From contig DATKRV010000098.1 of NCBI GenBank assembly GCA_035532075.1, positions 1 to 64,000 on the forward strand: DNA of 64,000 bases. Reading direction: 5' to 3'. The number at the start of each line of letters is the position of its first letter. Position 1 is the stretch's first letter. Source of the DNA: CAIVND01 sp035532075. GTDB lineage: Bacteria; Actinomycetota; Acidimicrobiia; Acidimicrobiales; Bog-793. The notes below the pieces were generated by a model, which ran no database searches, had not been told where the DNA came from, and saw only the letters and a program-made list of their open reading frames with translations. Positions 44,571-55,372 of the stretch are shown here, one piece after another. The position numbers and the translations under genes were made by a program.

Positions 44571-45871
44571 TCGTTCACTCCCTCGACTCTTGACAGACTA
44601 CTCGGGCCCTTGTGCTGTACAAACTGCACGAAGCGCCGCCGCGCCGTCTCATCGAGGCGTGCCCTCAAGACTAAATGATCTCCCGCGTCGATGAGGTCAA
44701 TCACCTCGCCCGCCCGATGAATGGCTGCAATCACGTCGCCGCGGTCATAGGGAATCTCGAGATCGACGGCGCGGTCCGCAATCCGCAACTGTTCGGCGAT
44801 TGCGACAAAGACCTCGTCGATCCCCTCTCGCGTCATCGCCGATGCCGCGACCGACCCCGGATAGGCGCTTGCAAACAAGGTTGCGCTCGCGCGCGCGATG
44901 TCAATCTTGTTGAATACAAGAAGTTCCGGTACATCATCGGCTTCGATCTCGGCGAGAACTGAGCGCACCGCCTCCATCTGCGCCTCGGGATTGGTCGCCG
45001 AGGCGTCGACAACGTGGACGAGAAGGTCTGAATCTGCTACCACCTCGAGTGTCGAATGGAACGAATCGACCAACTGATGGGGAAGCTTGCGCACAAAACC
45101 GACCGTGTCCGAGATGAGGAACGGCTCTCCACCGGGCAGCGCGGCACGGCGCGTACGTGGATCGAGAGTCGCAAAGAGCCGGTTCGCGACGAGCACGTCA
45201 GACGAGGTCATGGCATTGAGCAGCGTGGACTTGCCGCTGTTGGTGTAACCCACCAGCGAGACACTGCGCAGAGCTCCGCGCCGACGCGATCTGCGCTGAG
45301 TCTTGCGCGTCGCCTCGAGGTTGCGCAGGTCGAGTTCGAGCCTGGTGATCCTTCGCATGATGCGCCGACGGTCGCTCTCGAGCTGGGTCTCGCCAGGACC
45401 ACGGGTTCCAATCCTTCCGGCCTGCTGGGAAAGTCCCGTGCCACGTCCGCGCAGCCTCGGCAGCCGATAGCGCAGCAGTGCAAGCTCGACCTGCGCGCGA
45501 CCCTCTTCGGAACGGGCATTCTGGGCAAAGATGTCGAGGATCACGGCCGTGCGATCGATTGCGGTACGCCCGAGAATCTTTTCGAGATTCCGCTGCTGGG
45601 CGGGGGTAAGTTCATCGTCGAAGACGACGGTGTCGGCATCGACCGCGAGACACAGCTGATGGAGCTCCTCTACCTTGCCCTTGCCGATCAGTGTGGCGGG
45701 ATCGAGGCTCTCGCGACTCTGGATGATCCGCGCCGCCTCGTCGGCTCCCGCCGTATCGATCAACAGGCTCAGTTCGTCGAGACTCGCCTCCACCTCATCT
45801 TGGGTGCGCGGCCAGCTAATCACGCCGACGAGCACGATTCGCTCGCGGAAACTGCGCTCGATCAGCGTCAC
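44567..45871 (-). CDS. hflX: Ribosome-associated GTPase HflX
   Basis: 434 residues. The HflX N-terminal domain (about 1-190) includes IGKGKVEELHQL, FDDELTPAQQRNLE and RGTGLSQQAGRIGTRGPGETQLE; the GTPase domain follows with GYTNSGKSTLLNAM (G1), SDTVGFVRKLPHQLVDSF (G3) and NKID (G4). HflX splits stalled or hibernating ribosomes. Its GTG overlaps the dapF stop (GTGA) and its end overlaps dapC, placing it inside a DAP-synthesis run. Confidence 0.95.
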   Translation of the reverse strand: MTLIERSFRERIVLVGVISWPRTQDEVEASLDELSLLIDTAGADEAARIIQSRESLDPATLIGKGKVEELHQLCLAVDADTVVFDDELTPAQQRNLEKILGRTAIDRTAVILDIFAQNARSEEGRAQVELALLRYRLPRLRGRGTGLSQQAGRIGTRGPGETQLESDRRRIMRRITRLELDLRNLEATRKTQRRSRRRGALRSVSLVGYTNSGKSTLLNAMTSSDVLVANRLFATLDPRTRRAALPGGEPFLISDTVGFVRKLPHQLVDSFHSTLEVVADSDLLVHVVDASATNPEAQMEAVRSVLAEIEADDVPELLVFNKIDIARASATLFASAYPGSVAASAMTREGIDEVFVAIAEQLRIADRAVDLEIPYDRGDVIAAIHRAGEVIDLIDAGDHLVLRARLDETARRRFVQFVQHKGPSSLSRVEGVND

Positions 45872-46716
45872 TGATGATGGCCCACTGCAAGATGGAGCGA
45901 CTCGAGATCATGCACGGTGAGCGAGACCGAACCAACGCGCCGCGCCGAACCGGTGAGGATGACCCCGGGAGTGTCTGGCTGGCCGACTAACTCGACAGTG
46001 ACATCACCACCCGGATTGTGCACCTCGACACGCCCGTCGACAAGTCCCGCAAGGTGCGCCGCCGCGACCGCTGCACACGATCCAGTTCCGCACGCGAGGG
46101 TCAATCCCGCGCCTCGTTCCCATGTATCAACGCTGATCCGCGCGCGGTCGCCGCGCGTCGTGGCGAGTTCAACGTTCTGCCCGCCGGGCACAACGCTCTC
46201 AAGGCTCGGGCCGATCACTGCAACATCCATGCCGTCGTCGACGGTCGCGACAAGCACGAGATGGGGATTTCCGATATTGACGCTATAGGCGGTCCTCGTC
46301 GCAGTATCGAACTCTGGAGAGCGCACAATGCTCGCCTCGCCCATCTCGACGCGGATCTCGCCGCGGCCGATTGCATCTGTGACAAGAACCTGCGCGTGAC
46401 TCGTTCCGACGATGGTCTCGACAAGCAGCTGGTTCTTGTCGATCATCTTTTCGTGAAGAGCAGCGAGTACCGCGCAGCGGATTCCGTTGCCAGAGGTCTC
46501 GGCGATCGAGCCATCTACATTTCTCAGCTCCATGAAGAGATCGCCGCCGCGCATGGGAGAAGAGAGCCGCAAGAGTCCATCCGCTCCGATTCCAAGGTGG
46601 CGGTCGCACAGCGCCCGCGCCTGCGCTGCATCGAATCTCAACGCTCGTGGGAGATCGATGAGAACAAGAAAATCGTTGCCGAGTCCCTCATATTTGCGAA
46701 TCGTCAGCGGTTCCAT
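45868..46716 (-). CDS. dapF: Diaminopimelate epimerase
   Basis: 282 residues from the ATG at 46716 (MEPLTIRKYEGLGNDFLVL, the family opening). The two catalytic cysteine/Gly motifs are expected at GNGIRCAV and ACGTGSCAA; both are present. It converts LL-DAP to meso-DAP for MurE. An ATG at 46767 would overlap the miaA stop (ATGA) and add 17 residues, so translational coupling there is possible. Confidence 0.94.
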   Translation of the reverse strand: MEPLTIRKYEGLGNDFLVLIDLPRALRFDAAQARALCDRHLGIGADGLLRLSSPMRGGDLFMELRNVDGSIAETSGNGIRCAVLAALHEKMIDKNQLLVETIVGTSHAQVLVTDAIGRGEIRVEMGEASIVRSPEFDTATRTAYSVNIGNPHLVLVATVDDGMDVAVIGPSLESVVPGGQNVELATTRGDRARISVDTWERGAGLTLACGTGSCAAVAAAHLAGLVDGRVEVHNPGGDVTVELVGQPDTPGVILTGSARRVGSVSLTVHDLESLHLAVGHHQ

Positions 46717-46763
46717 CTCGCCATTGTCCCACGACAATTCGCGGTATCCGCCGGCCTCTTTCC

Positions 46764-47702
46764 TCATTTGGTTGTGGTCGGAGAGCTGGAGAGGAGCGAG
46801 AGATCGAGGTGATCGACAAGATCCTCGTCGAGCGCGTCCATCCACTGCACTCGGGGATCGCGTCGAAACCATGCCTTCTGGCGCCTCGCAAAGCGTTTCG
46901 TTCTCGCAATGATCAGTGCGATCGCCTCCTCATAGGTCGTCCGCCGTTCGAGAAATTCGATCAGTTCACGATATCCAAGCGCCTGCGCGGCCGTTCTCGA
47001 GAGTGGCCCGACGCGTCTCACGATCTCTGCCACCTCCTCGGCAAAGCCCTCCTCGAGCTGGACGAGGAGCCGGCGCTCGATGCGCGAGGCGAGTTCGTCC
47101 CCAGACATCTCCAGCCCGACGATCGGCACCTCGCTCGATGCGTATACCGCCATCCCCGATCCAAACGTACTGAACGGACGACCACTTCCGAGCGTCACCT
47201 CAAGTGCGCGGAGGATGCGTCGAAGATTGGTCGCGTTGATCCGCTCCGCAGCAACCGGATCGAGCTCTTTGAGTTCGACATAGAGCGCTTCGACTCCCCC
47301 CGGTGCTTGCGCGCGCGCGGCAAGATCCGTGGCGATCTCCGCGTAGCGTCCGGCAAGATCGAGACCGTCGACCGCAGCTCTTTGATAGAGCCCGGTACCC
47401 CCGACATAGATCGCGCGATGACCACGGCCTTCGATCTCTTTTTTTGCGAGCAGAAACGCGTGCTGAAACTGCGCGACAGAGAACTCCTCGGTGGGCTCGA
47501 CAAGATCAATGCAGTGCCAGACAATCCCCTCGCGCTCGTGCGCGCGGGGCTTTGCGGTGCCAATATCAAGCCCCCGATAGACCGCCATCGCGTCGATGCT
47601 GATGAGCTCGATGTCCAAATGGCGCCGCGCGAGTGCGACCGCCGCCGCAGTCTTGCCAGAGGCCGTCGGGCCAACGATCGAAATGTGGTGCGCGCGAGTC
47701 AC
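46764..47702 (-). CDS. miaA: tRNA dimethylallyltransferase
   Basis: About 312 residues from a GTG at 47702, seven residues before the P-loop GPTASGKTAA; the frame runs on to 47816. IDAMAVYRGLDIGTAKPR has the catalytic Asp and the DMAPP/ATP motif (Ala where most have Gln), and YVGGTGLYQRAAVDGL follows. It adds a dimethylallyl group to A37 of tRNAs reading UNN codons. It heads the miaA-dapF-hflX-dapC-dapE run; no miaB is adjacent. Confidence 0.93.
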   Translation of the reverse strand: MTRAHHISIVGPTASGKTAAAVALARRHLDIELISIDAMAVYRGLDIGTAKPRAHEREGIVWHCIDLVEPTEEFSVAQFQHAFLLAKKEIEGRGHRAIYVGGTGLYQRAAVDGLDLAGRYAEIATDLAARAQAPGGVEALYVELKELDPVAAERINATNLRRILRALEVTLGSGRPFSTFGSGMAVYASSEVPIVGLEMSGDELASRIERRLLVQLEEGFAEEVAEIVRRVGPLSRTAAQALGYRELIEFLERRTTYEEAIALIIARTKRFARRQKAWFRRDPRVQWMDALDEDLVDHLDLSLLSSSPTTTK

Positions 47703-48123
47703 GTCGTCGCGGACGACCAAGGACAATCCATGAGTTGGCCGATGCGTTGGCGCATGATCTTGGCACGCAGACACGTACCGGACACGGAGCGGCTGACCTG
47801 GTCTTTGTCCCCACACTCGCCCGCGGAGAGGCTGGCATGCTCAGCCGTGGCGATCGGAGCGATCCGATCCAGCACCACTGATGTGCGCACGCTTTGCCCC
47901 TTCTCCATCCGTCATCGCCTCTCGATGAGGAGATGGGCGGGTCTTACCTCTAAGTCGCACCATGCTCGGCAACCAAGGGTTGCCTTACGTGGGTCGTTTC
48001 GCCTGCGACTGGCATCGACTTGCAACCACAGACCCGCTCCGAGTCCGTAGGCCGAGTTTAGGTCCGATCGGCGACGCCTCCCACATGTTCTCGGAACGGC
48101 TCTTCCCAACGGAGCCTAAAACC
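47703..48123. other. 421-base gap upstream of miaA
   Basis: No convincing gene. It contains a nested inverted repeat (47953-48010, described separately) and presumably the miaA promoter. Open frames of 60-90 codons here on either strand lack family features. Confidence 0.4.
47953..48010. repeat. Nested inverted repeats (possible structured RNA)
   Basis: An outer pair AGTCGCA (47953-47959) / TGCGACT (48004-48010) encloses an inner perfect hairpin GGCAACC-AAG-GGTTGCC (47968-47984). It lies 114 bases past the Trm112-like gene and about 250 bases before miaA, both minus strand, so it could be a terminator-like or leader structure. It fits no riboswitch I can name. Confidence 0.45.
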
Positions 48124-48369
48124 CTATCCTTGGCCGGTCACGATGGCGTCGGCGAACGAGCGCTCGAGCTCCAATGCCTCGGATTCACCGATTTCGATCG
48201 CCTCTGAGTCGAGCAGAACAGGGATCTGGTTCTTGATCACATAGGCACGCCGTGTCCGCACGTTGTAGAGAAGTGACCGCTCGGCGAAGTACCAGAGAGG
48301 TTCATGATCGACAGGATCGACCAGCACCGAAAGCAACGCGCCAGGAAGGGAGGGCTTTGGCTCACTCAC
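48124..48369 (-). CDS. Trm112-like protein
   Basis: 81 residues from the GTG at 48369, whose GTGA overlaps the phosphomannomutase stop. LLSVLVDPVDHEPLWYF...SLLYNVRTRRAYVIKNQIPVLL follows the Trm112/UPF0434 pattern found next to manB in actinobacteria. The zinc cysteines of classic Trm112 are missing, as in that branch. Function is unknown; a partner or activator role is inferred. Confidence 0.82.
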   Translation of the reverse strand: MSEPKPSLPGALLSVLVDPVDHEPLWYFAERSLLYNVRTRRAYVIKNQIPVLLDSEAIEIGESEALELERSFADAIVTGQG

Positions 48370-49775
48370 AGCGGACTCTCGATCCCGAGCAGATCCAGCA
48401 CCTCTTTGACGCGTCGGTCGCACTCGTCTTTTGTCGGTGCCTCGACATTGAGACGGAGCAGGGGTTCGGTGTTCGAGGGGCGCAGGTTGAACCACCACGG
48501 ACCGAAATCGACCGTGAGCCCGTCGAGTTCGTCAAGGGCTGCGCCGAGTCTGCCGTAGTGCTCTTTCGTCAATGTGATTAACGCCCGCTGGTCCTCGACA
48601 ACGTTGTTGATCTCACCGGAGGCGACATAGCGCTCGAACGGAGCTCTCAGCTGGGAGAGCGTGCCCCCGGACACGCTCAGCACCTCAAGCACCACAAGGG
48701 CTGCGATGATCCCCGAATCGGCGCGGTAGTTATCGCGAAAGTAATAGTGCCCGGAGTGTTCGCCACCAAAGACCGCATCGGATTCGGCCATGACCTCCTT
48801 GATGAACGAGTGGCCGACTCGGGTACGAAGTCCGGTTCCGCCGCGTTCCTCGATCACCTCGCGCACGGTCTTCGAACAGATGCAGTTGTAAAGGACGGTG
48901 GCACCGGGATGTTTTTGCAACATCGCCGCGGCGACGATCGCGGTGGTCGTAGAACCCGACAGCGCGAAGCCGAGTTCATCAACGAGAAAGACGCGATCTG
49001 CATCTCCATCGAATGCGAGACCGACATCGGCACCGGTCTCCAGCAGCCGCCGTTGCAGGTCGACGAGATTCTCCGGCTGGATCGGATCGGCGGGATGGTT
49101 CGGAAAGGAGCCATCAAGCTCCCCGTAGAGCAGATCGAGCGTGGCCGGAAGTCCGGAGAAGACGCTCGGCGCGACGAGCCCACCCATGCCGTTGGCTGTA
49201 TCGGCGACAATGCGCAGGTGCCTGAGCGTCGAGACATCGATGAACGATCGGACGTGATCCGCAAAGTTATCGAGCAAGTTGCGCCTTTCGACCTCGGGAA
49301 CGACAATCGGCAGCTCGACATTGCTGAGCATCTGCTCGGCGATCGCGAGCACTTCGAGAAGTCCACTCTCCTCTCCAACCGGTGCGGCATTGGCAAGACA
49401 GAACTTCATCCCGTTGTAACCGGCAGGATTGTGCGACGCGGTGAGCATGATGCCAGGTGACGCGAGTACGCCTGAGGCGAAATAGAGCATGTCAGTCGAG
49501 GCGAGTCCGAGATCGATCACACGAAGACCCGCCTGCGTCGCGCCTGCGATCACCGCACCGATCAACTCAGGTCCAGAGTCGCGCATGTCGCGCGCTACAA
49601 CAAGAATGTCCGGTACGCGCCCCTGTCGCGAGGTCTCGGTAAGCGCAAAGGTTGCAAAGCCATAGCCAATGGCATAGGCCATCGCCGGGTTGAACTGGTC
49701 GGGCACGGTTCCCCGAACGTCATAGGCCTTGAAGATTGCACGAAGTGCTGGGTTCTCTGCCACGTCGGTGGTCAT
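48366..49775 (-). CDS. manB: Phosphomannomutase/phosphoglucomutase
   Basis: 469 residues from the ATG at 49775 (MTTDVAENPALRAIFKAYDVRG). LTASHNPAGYNGMKF carries the phospho-Ser; LAFDGDADRVF binds Mg; FGGEHSGHYYF is the sugar-binding loop; and RPSNTEPLLRLNVEA binds phosphate. It interconverts hexose 6- and 1-phosphates, feeding GDP-mannose and UDP-glucose for the glycosyltransferases further on. Confidence 0.94.
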   Translation of the reverse strand: MTTDVAENPALRAIFKAYDVRGTVPDQFNPAMAYAIGYGFATFALTETSRQGRVPDILVVARDMRDSGPELIGAVIAGATQAGLRVIDLGLASTDMLYFASGVLASPGIMLTASHNPAGYNGMKFCLANAAPVGEESGLLEVLAIAEQMLSNVELPIVVPEVERRNLLDNFADHVRSFIDVSTLRHLRIVADTANGMGGLVAPSVFSGLPATLDLLYGELDGSFPNHPADPIQPENLVDLQRRLLETGADVGLAFDGDADRVFLVDELGFALSGSTTTAIVAAAMLQKHPGATVLYNCICSKTVREVIEERGGTGLRTRVGHSFIKEVMAESDAVFGGEHSGHYYFRDNYRADSGIIAALVVLEVLSVSGGTLSQLRAPFERYVASGEINNVVEDQRALITLTKEHYGRLGAALDELDGLTVDFGPWWFNLRPSNTEPLLRLNVEAPTKDECDRRVKEVLDLLGIESPL

Positions 49776-49838
49776 CCTATTCGTTGGAGGGCACCCGATA
49801 CGCCCCGATGGACGATTCATCCGGGAACCCCGAGATCG

Positions 49839-50702
49839 TCAGTGTGTTCTCGCAAGCGCGATGAACGTCGCACTGTTGAAGGTGACGTGGGCAATGAATC
49901 CGGGACCGAGACGGCCGCTGCTCCACGCGAGGAGCGCGAGTAAAACACCGAATCCCGACAGCGCGAGCAGCTCAAGTGGCTCGAAATGGACAACACCGAA
50001 GAAGACTCCGTCCAACGCGACCGGCAGTGCGATCGCGACCAACCGCGGCGATCGCGTGATTCGCCAATTCGAAAATCGCCCCAGCAACGCGCGAAGCACG
50101 AGCCCGCGAAAATACAGCTCCTCGACGATCGGACTGCCAAGGCAGACAAACAGCCCGAGGATGAAAAAATGCGATCCGGTAATATTGTGCGTCAGTGAGT
50201 TCGCAGGGTCATTGAGACGCGCGAACAGATCCGGAATGAACGGAACGAGTGGCAGCTCGAACAGTGGTGTGAGCAGATACTGTCCGAAAAGACCCATCAC
50301 GATCCCGGTCAGCAGGTCAATTGGTCGGATCGCGATCCCATAGTCCGCCCGCATCTGGACCAGATACCCGACATGCGCACGATCTGTGCCGAGGCGATAG
50401 GTTCCAAGTTCAAGTGTCTCGCCATATACCGCCTCGTCCGGGCGCTGACGCGACAGCCTGCGCGCAATAAAAACCGACGCGAGAAGTCCAACCCACAGCC
50501 CCGCCAGGTTCAACAGATCCTGCGCGTAGAGACTCGGAGCAGCATTCGTACCTCTCGCATGTGGCCAGAGATTGACAGCGGCGGTCGCGATCAGCCATCC
50601 CGTGACAAGCCCGATGACCGCCGCACCGAGTCCAAATGAATTGGGCCGAGCGGGTGCGCCACCGATCAGAAGAGGAATCCGTTTGTTCACCCGAAGCCGC
50701 AT
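49839..50702 (-). CDS. CPBP family intramembrane metalloprotease
   Basis: 287 residues from the ATG at 50702; the frame stays open to 50891, into the ftsH promoter. About seven or eight membrane helices. The CPBP/CAAX-protease motifs are complete: PIVEELYFRG (Glu-Glu and Arg), FFGVVHFEPLE and GFIAHVTFN. Members cleave prenylated or small membrane peptides or give bacteriocin immunity. It is divergent from ftsH with about 100 bases between. Confidence 0.9.
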   Translation of the reverse strand: MRLRVNKRIPLLIGGAPARPNSFGLGAAVIGLVTGWLIATAAVNLWPHARGTNAAPSLYAQDLLNLAGLWVGLLASVFIARRLSRQRPDEAVYGETLELGTYRLGTDRAHVGYLVQMRADYGIAIRPIDLLTGIVMGLFGQYLLTPLFELPLVPFIPDLFARLNDPANSLTHNITGSHFFILGLFVCLGSPIVEELYFRGLVLRALLGRFSNWRITRSPRLVAIALPVALDGVFFGVVHFEPLELLALSGFGVLLALLAWSSGRLGPGFIAHVTFNSATFIALARTH

Positions 50703-50806
50703 CGCACCACCATCATCGCAGACTGTTCCTCGGTCAATCCCAGATCGATCCAAAGAACCCGGTGTCGTGCGTCTGAATAGCGGCGTCGTCGGCCTACGAT
50801 GGAGCA

Positions 50807-52903
<2,097 letters not shown>

Positions 52904-53329
52904 TCTGCAGGTATCCAAGAGCCAAGACGCGAATGCGCGGACAGACCCGCAGACGAGGCGCAGCGCGGGCCGCGAAGCGCTCTGGAACGTGACTTTGATC
53001 ACGCACTCGTGATTGGTCAAACGATCAATGGGAGGCGCCCTTTGCGGCCAACTTCTTCATGCGAGGGCGAGATCGTCACGGATGAACTGTCTCTTCGTCT
53101 GTGTGGCCAGCTCCCTGTCGTGATGACCAACAACACCCAAGCGAGACGCGACTTCGGTCTGTTGCATCTCGCCACATCCTCCGCCGAGACTGACCGTCCA
53201 TCGCGAGACCGTGGAGTTGGCGATTTCAAGCGCCCAGCTCCAATTCCCGATCGCGCCACAAGAAGGTGCCTCTACAGATGAGACCCCGAGCGATCTCCCA
53301 TAGACTCAGAACCTCTCCAAGGAGACGCG
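52904..53329. other. Gap after ftsH
   Basis: 426 bases without a supported gene. A 90-codon open frame (53009-53281) has no family features. AAGGAG just before 53330 is the ribosome binding site of the next gene. Base use falls toward lower GC from here on. Confidence 0.4.
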
Positions 53330-54574
53330 ATGGGTAGCATTGCACGAGCATCGCTCACGAGATTCGCAGCCATTCCCCTTTCGATGGCACTCATGTTGTC
53401 CGTTGGTGCTGGGTTAGCTGTAGCCGAACCGATAGCGCCGCCCACGGCCTTTACGGGATACCTGAAATCAGTGTTGCCGACGTCGGCCGTCGTTACAGGC
53501 ACCGTCAATCCAGACGGTGCCACAACTGACTGGTACTTCGAGTATGGGCTGAGTTCGAGTACTGGTTACGCGTCAAAGACCCTTGAGAAAAGTGCCGGCT
53601 CGGGCACAGCGGACGTCCGCGTCCTCGGTTCACTCACCGGTCTCGCTCCTACCACAAGCTATAGCTACCGGATCGTTGCAACCAATAGCAGGGGCACCAC
53701 GGTGGGCGGGGTTGGCATCTTTCATACCACTGCAACTCCAACAGTTCTCACTGGAGCTGCGAATAAAATCACTGCTTCGTCGGCGACCCTAAACGGCGTC
53801 ATCAATCCAGAGGCTCTGTCCACGAGCTGGTACTTCGAGTATGGACAGACGACGAGCTATCGGTCAAAAACCGTGACAAAACACATCGTAGCAAATTTGG
53901 GTGACACGATCGTGAGCGCCACAATTTCTCATCTCTTGCCAAGAACCACCTACCACTTCCGCATCATTGCAACGAGTAGTGCCGGAAAGAACTTCGGCAC
54001 GGACTTAACACTCACAACCGGACTCTCGGTGACGTTGAATACCTACTTGTCAAGCGTCATCTACGGAGATTTCGTCGCCCTCTCTGGAACCGTTACAAGT
54101 GGGCGTGCAGGTACTCGCGTTGCGATACTCAGCGAAGCATTCAATCAGACAACCTTTTCTGATATCGCGACAATTACGACCGGTGCTGGTGGCCTCTGGA
54201 GTTATTTGGCACAGCCGACGGTGCGAACGACCTTTATGGCAAGCGCGAACGGTGGAACGAGCTCTCCGGTTGTGATCGGCGTGCGCCCAAGGGTCTACTT
54301 GAACTCGATCTCAAGAGGGCGCCTCACAACTCGTGTCATCGGTGGGGTATCCTTCGCCTCGCACGTCCTGCAACTGCAGCGACTCTCACACGATCTGTGG
54401 GTGACCTGGAAGCATGTGCGCCTGGACAGTAGCGCAAAGGCGACCTTTTCCACCTCACTCCCCAAAGGTGAGACCACGATCCGTATGGCGATTGGCCCAT
54501 CCGTTCCAGGACTCGACCAATCAGCCCCTGGATATCTCGCCGGCTTCAGTCGCACAATTCATTACCGCAGATAG
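53330..54574 (+). CDS. Secreted protein with two fibronectin-III-like repeats
   Basis: 414 residues. Residues 1-32 form a signal peptide (SLTRFAAIPLSMALMLSVGAGLAVA, split, ending AVAEP). Two related modules follow (about 40-130 and 135-230), each with VTGTVNPDG/LNGVINPEA, then TDWYFEYG/TSWYFEYG and TTSYSYRIVATNS/TTYHFRIIATSS, the Fn3-like pattern common in actinobacterial surface proteins. The rest (about 235-414) is beta-rich and unassigned. No LPxTG or membrane anchor is seen. Codon use is more AT-rich than ftsH, suggesting an accessory origin. AAGGAG precedes the ATG; a hairpin follows the stop. Confidence 0.8.
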   Translation: MGSIARASLTRFAAIPLSMALMLSVGAGLAVAEPIAPPTAFTGYLKSVLPTSAVVTGTVNPDGATTDWYFEYGLSSSTGYASKTLEKSAGSGTADVRVLGSLTGLAPTTSYSYRIVATNSRGTTVGGVGIFHTTATPTVLTGAANKITASSATLNGVINPEALSTSWYFEYGQTTSYRSKTVTKHIVANLGDTIVSATISHLLPRTTYHFRIIATSSAGKNFGTDLTLTTGLSVTLNTYLSSVIYGDFVALSGTVTSGRAGTRVAILSEAFNQTTFSDIATITTGAGGLWSYLAQPTVRTTFMASANGGTSSPVVIGVRPRVYLNSISRGRLTTRVIGGVSFASHVLQLQRLSHDLWVTWKHVRLDSSAKATFSTSLPKGETTIRMAIGPSVPGLDQSAPGYLAGFSRTIHYRR

Positions 54575-54577
54575 TCC

Positions 54578-54596
54578 CGAGACAGTACCTGTCTCG
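54578..54596 (+). terminator. Hairpin directly after the Fn3-like gene
   Basis: CGAGACAG-TAC-CTGTCTCG is a perfect 8-bp stem with a 3-base loop, starting 4 bases after the stop codon. It lacks a T run but its place fits a terminator. Confidence 0.55.
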
Positions 54597-54791
54597 CGCG
54601 AGGCGCTGCTTCACGGAGATCACGGGTGCGGTGTATTTTACGATGGAAGATCGACTGGCGTTTCGGAGATTAGCGCCGCCTGCGCATCCGCAAAAAGTGC
54701 GACACCTAGCTCCCCAACAGGGAACCTGCAACTCTGATGCCATCCAACGCCGACAGAGGAGAGGGCGATTGTGGAATCAGATCCTGCGTGC

Positions 54792-55190
54792 ATGTGCGAG
54801 CTGTTGGTTCGCTCGCGCGCGGTAAATATTCCCGGGATCGAAGATGTGGTACGGAGGGCCGCCTGCATATTGCATGTCACCGCGAACGACCAGGATGTGC
54901 GGGCTGTGGGATGTGTGCACAGCTGAAGGACCGGCCGGTCACCGACATGGTGGATCTCCCCGTCTTTGGCCGTGAGACTCATCTCGTGTTGACACAAGAT
55001 CGCTGGCGGTGCGAAGAGGTGTCATGTCCTCAAGGGTCGTGAACGGACACAGAATCTCGTATCGGTACCACCTAGAGATCGGTCACCGCCCGCGCCAGAA
55101 GATGGATTACCAATCGAAATCGTTGCCAGAAGGTGCACGCTACTCCGGTGCCAACTCGAGTGACGTGTCACGAACGCTCAAACAACGGAT
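54792..55190 (+). pseudogene. Decayed ISL3-type transposase, N-terminal fragment
   Basis: The ATG at 54792 opens MCELLVRSRAVNIPGIEDVV and VTANDQ, an ISL3-like N-terminus; after a frameshift near 54890 the next frame reads PGCAGCGMCAQLKDRPVTD, LPVFGRETHLVL and RWRCEEVSCPQGS, the zinc-finger region of ISL3 transposases (CxxC pairs, WRC...CP). It then hits a TGA at about 55040 where family members have Trp, reads TDTES, and a further fragment SVTARARRWIT appears near 55090 before similarity fades. So it has at least one frameshift, one nonsense mutation and a lost catalytic part. No terminal repeats were found. Confidence 0.65.
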
Positions 55191-55372
55191 GCCGTAGTTG
55201 ACCGAATGGCGCCGCCGAAGAAAGTCGACCTAATTCGCACTCGAATCACATGCGCCCTCGAAGCTCTCGGACAACAAGGCGCGCCCTAGTCCATGAAGTA
55301 CAACCCTCTCCCTGAAGCGTCCTCCGGCAACCATCACATGGGACTTGCTCCCGAGCAACTTCGTCACCGTCC
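55191..55372. other. Junk-like sequence after the transposase remnant
   Basis: No gene seen. A minus-strand open frame (55246-55485) partly overlaps the end of the Ig-like remnant and lacks family features. Confidence 0.35.

Noticed and set aside
47699..47908. 69-codon minus-strand frame upstream of miaA
   Set aside because: No ribosome binding site or family motif and overlaps the chosen miaA start.
47953..48010. Nested hairpin considered as a cyclic-di-GMP or SAM riboswitch
   Set aside because: It shares only short GGCAACC/GGTTGCC stretches with those classes and lacks their core motifs.
53009..53281. 90-codon plus-strand frame after ftsH
   Set aside because: Poor composition and no recognisable domain or clear ribosome binding site.
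54638..54997. 119-codon minus-strand frame
   Set aside because: Antisense to the ISL3 remnant, no family signs.
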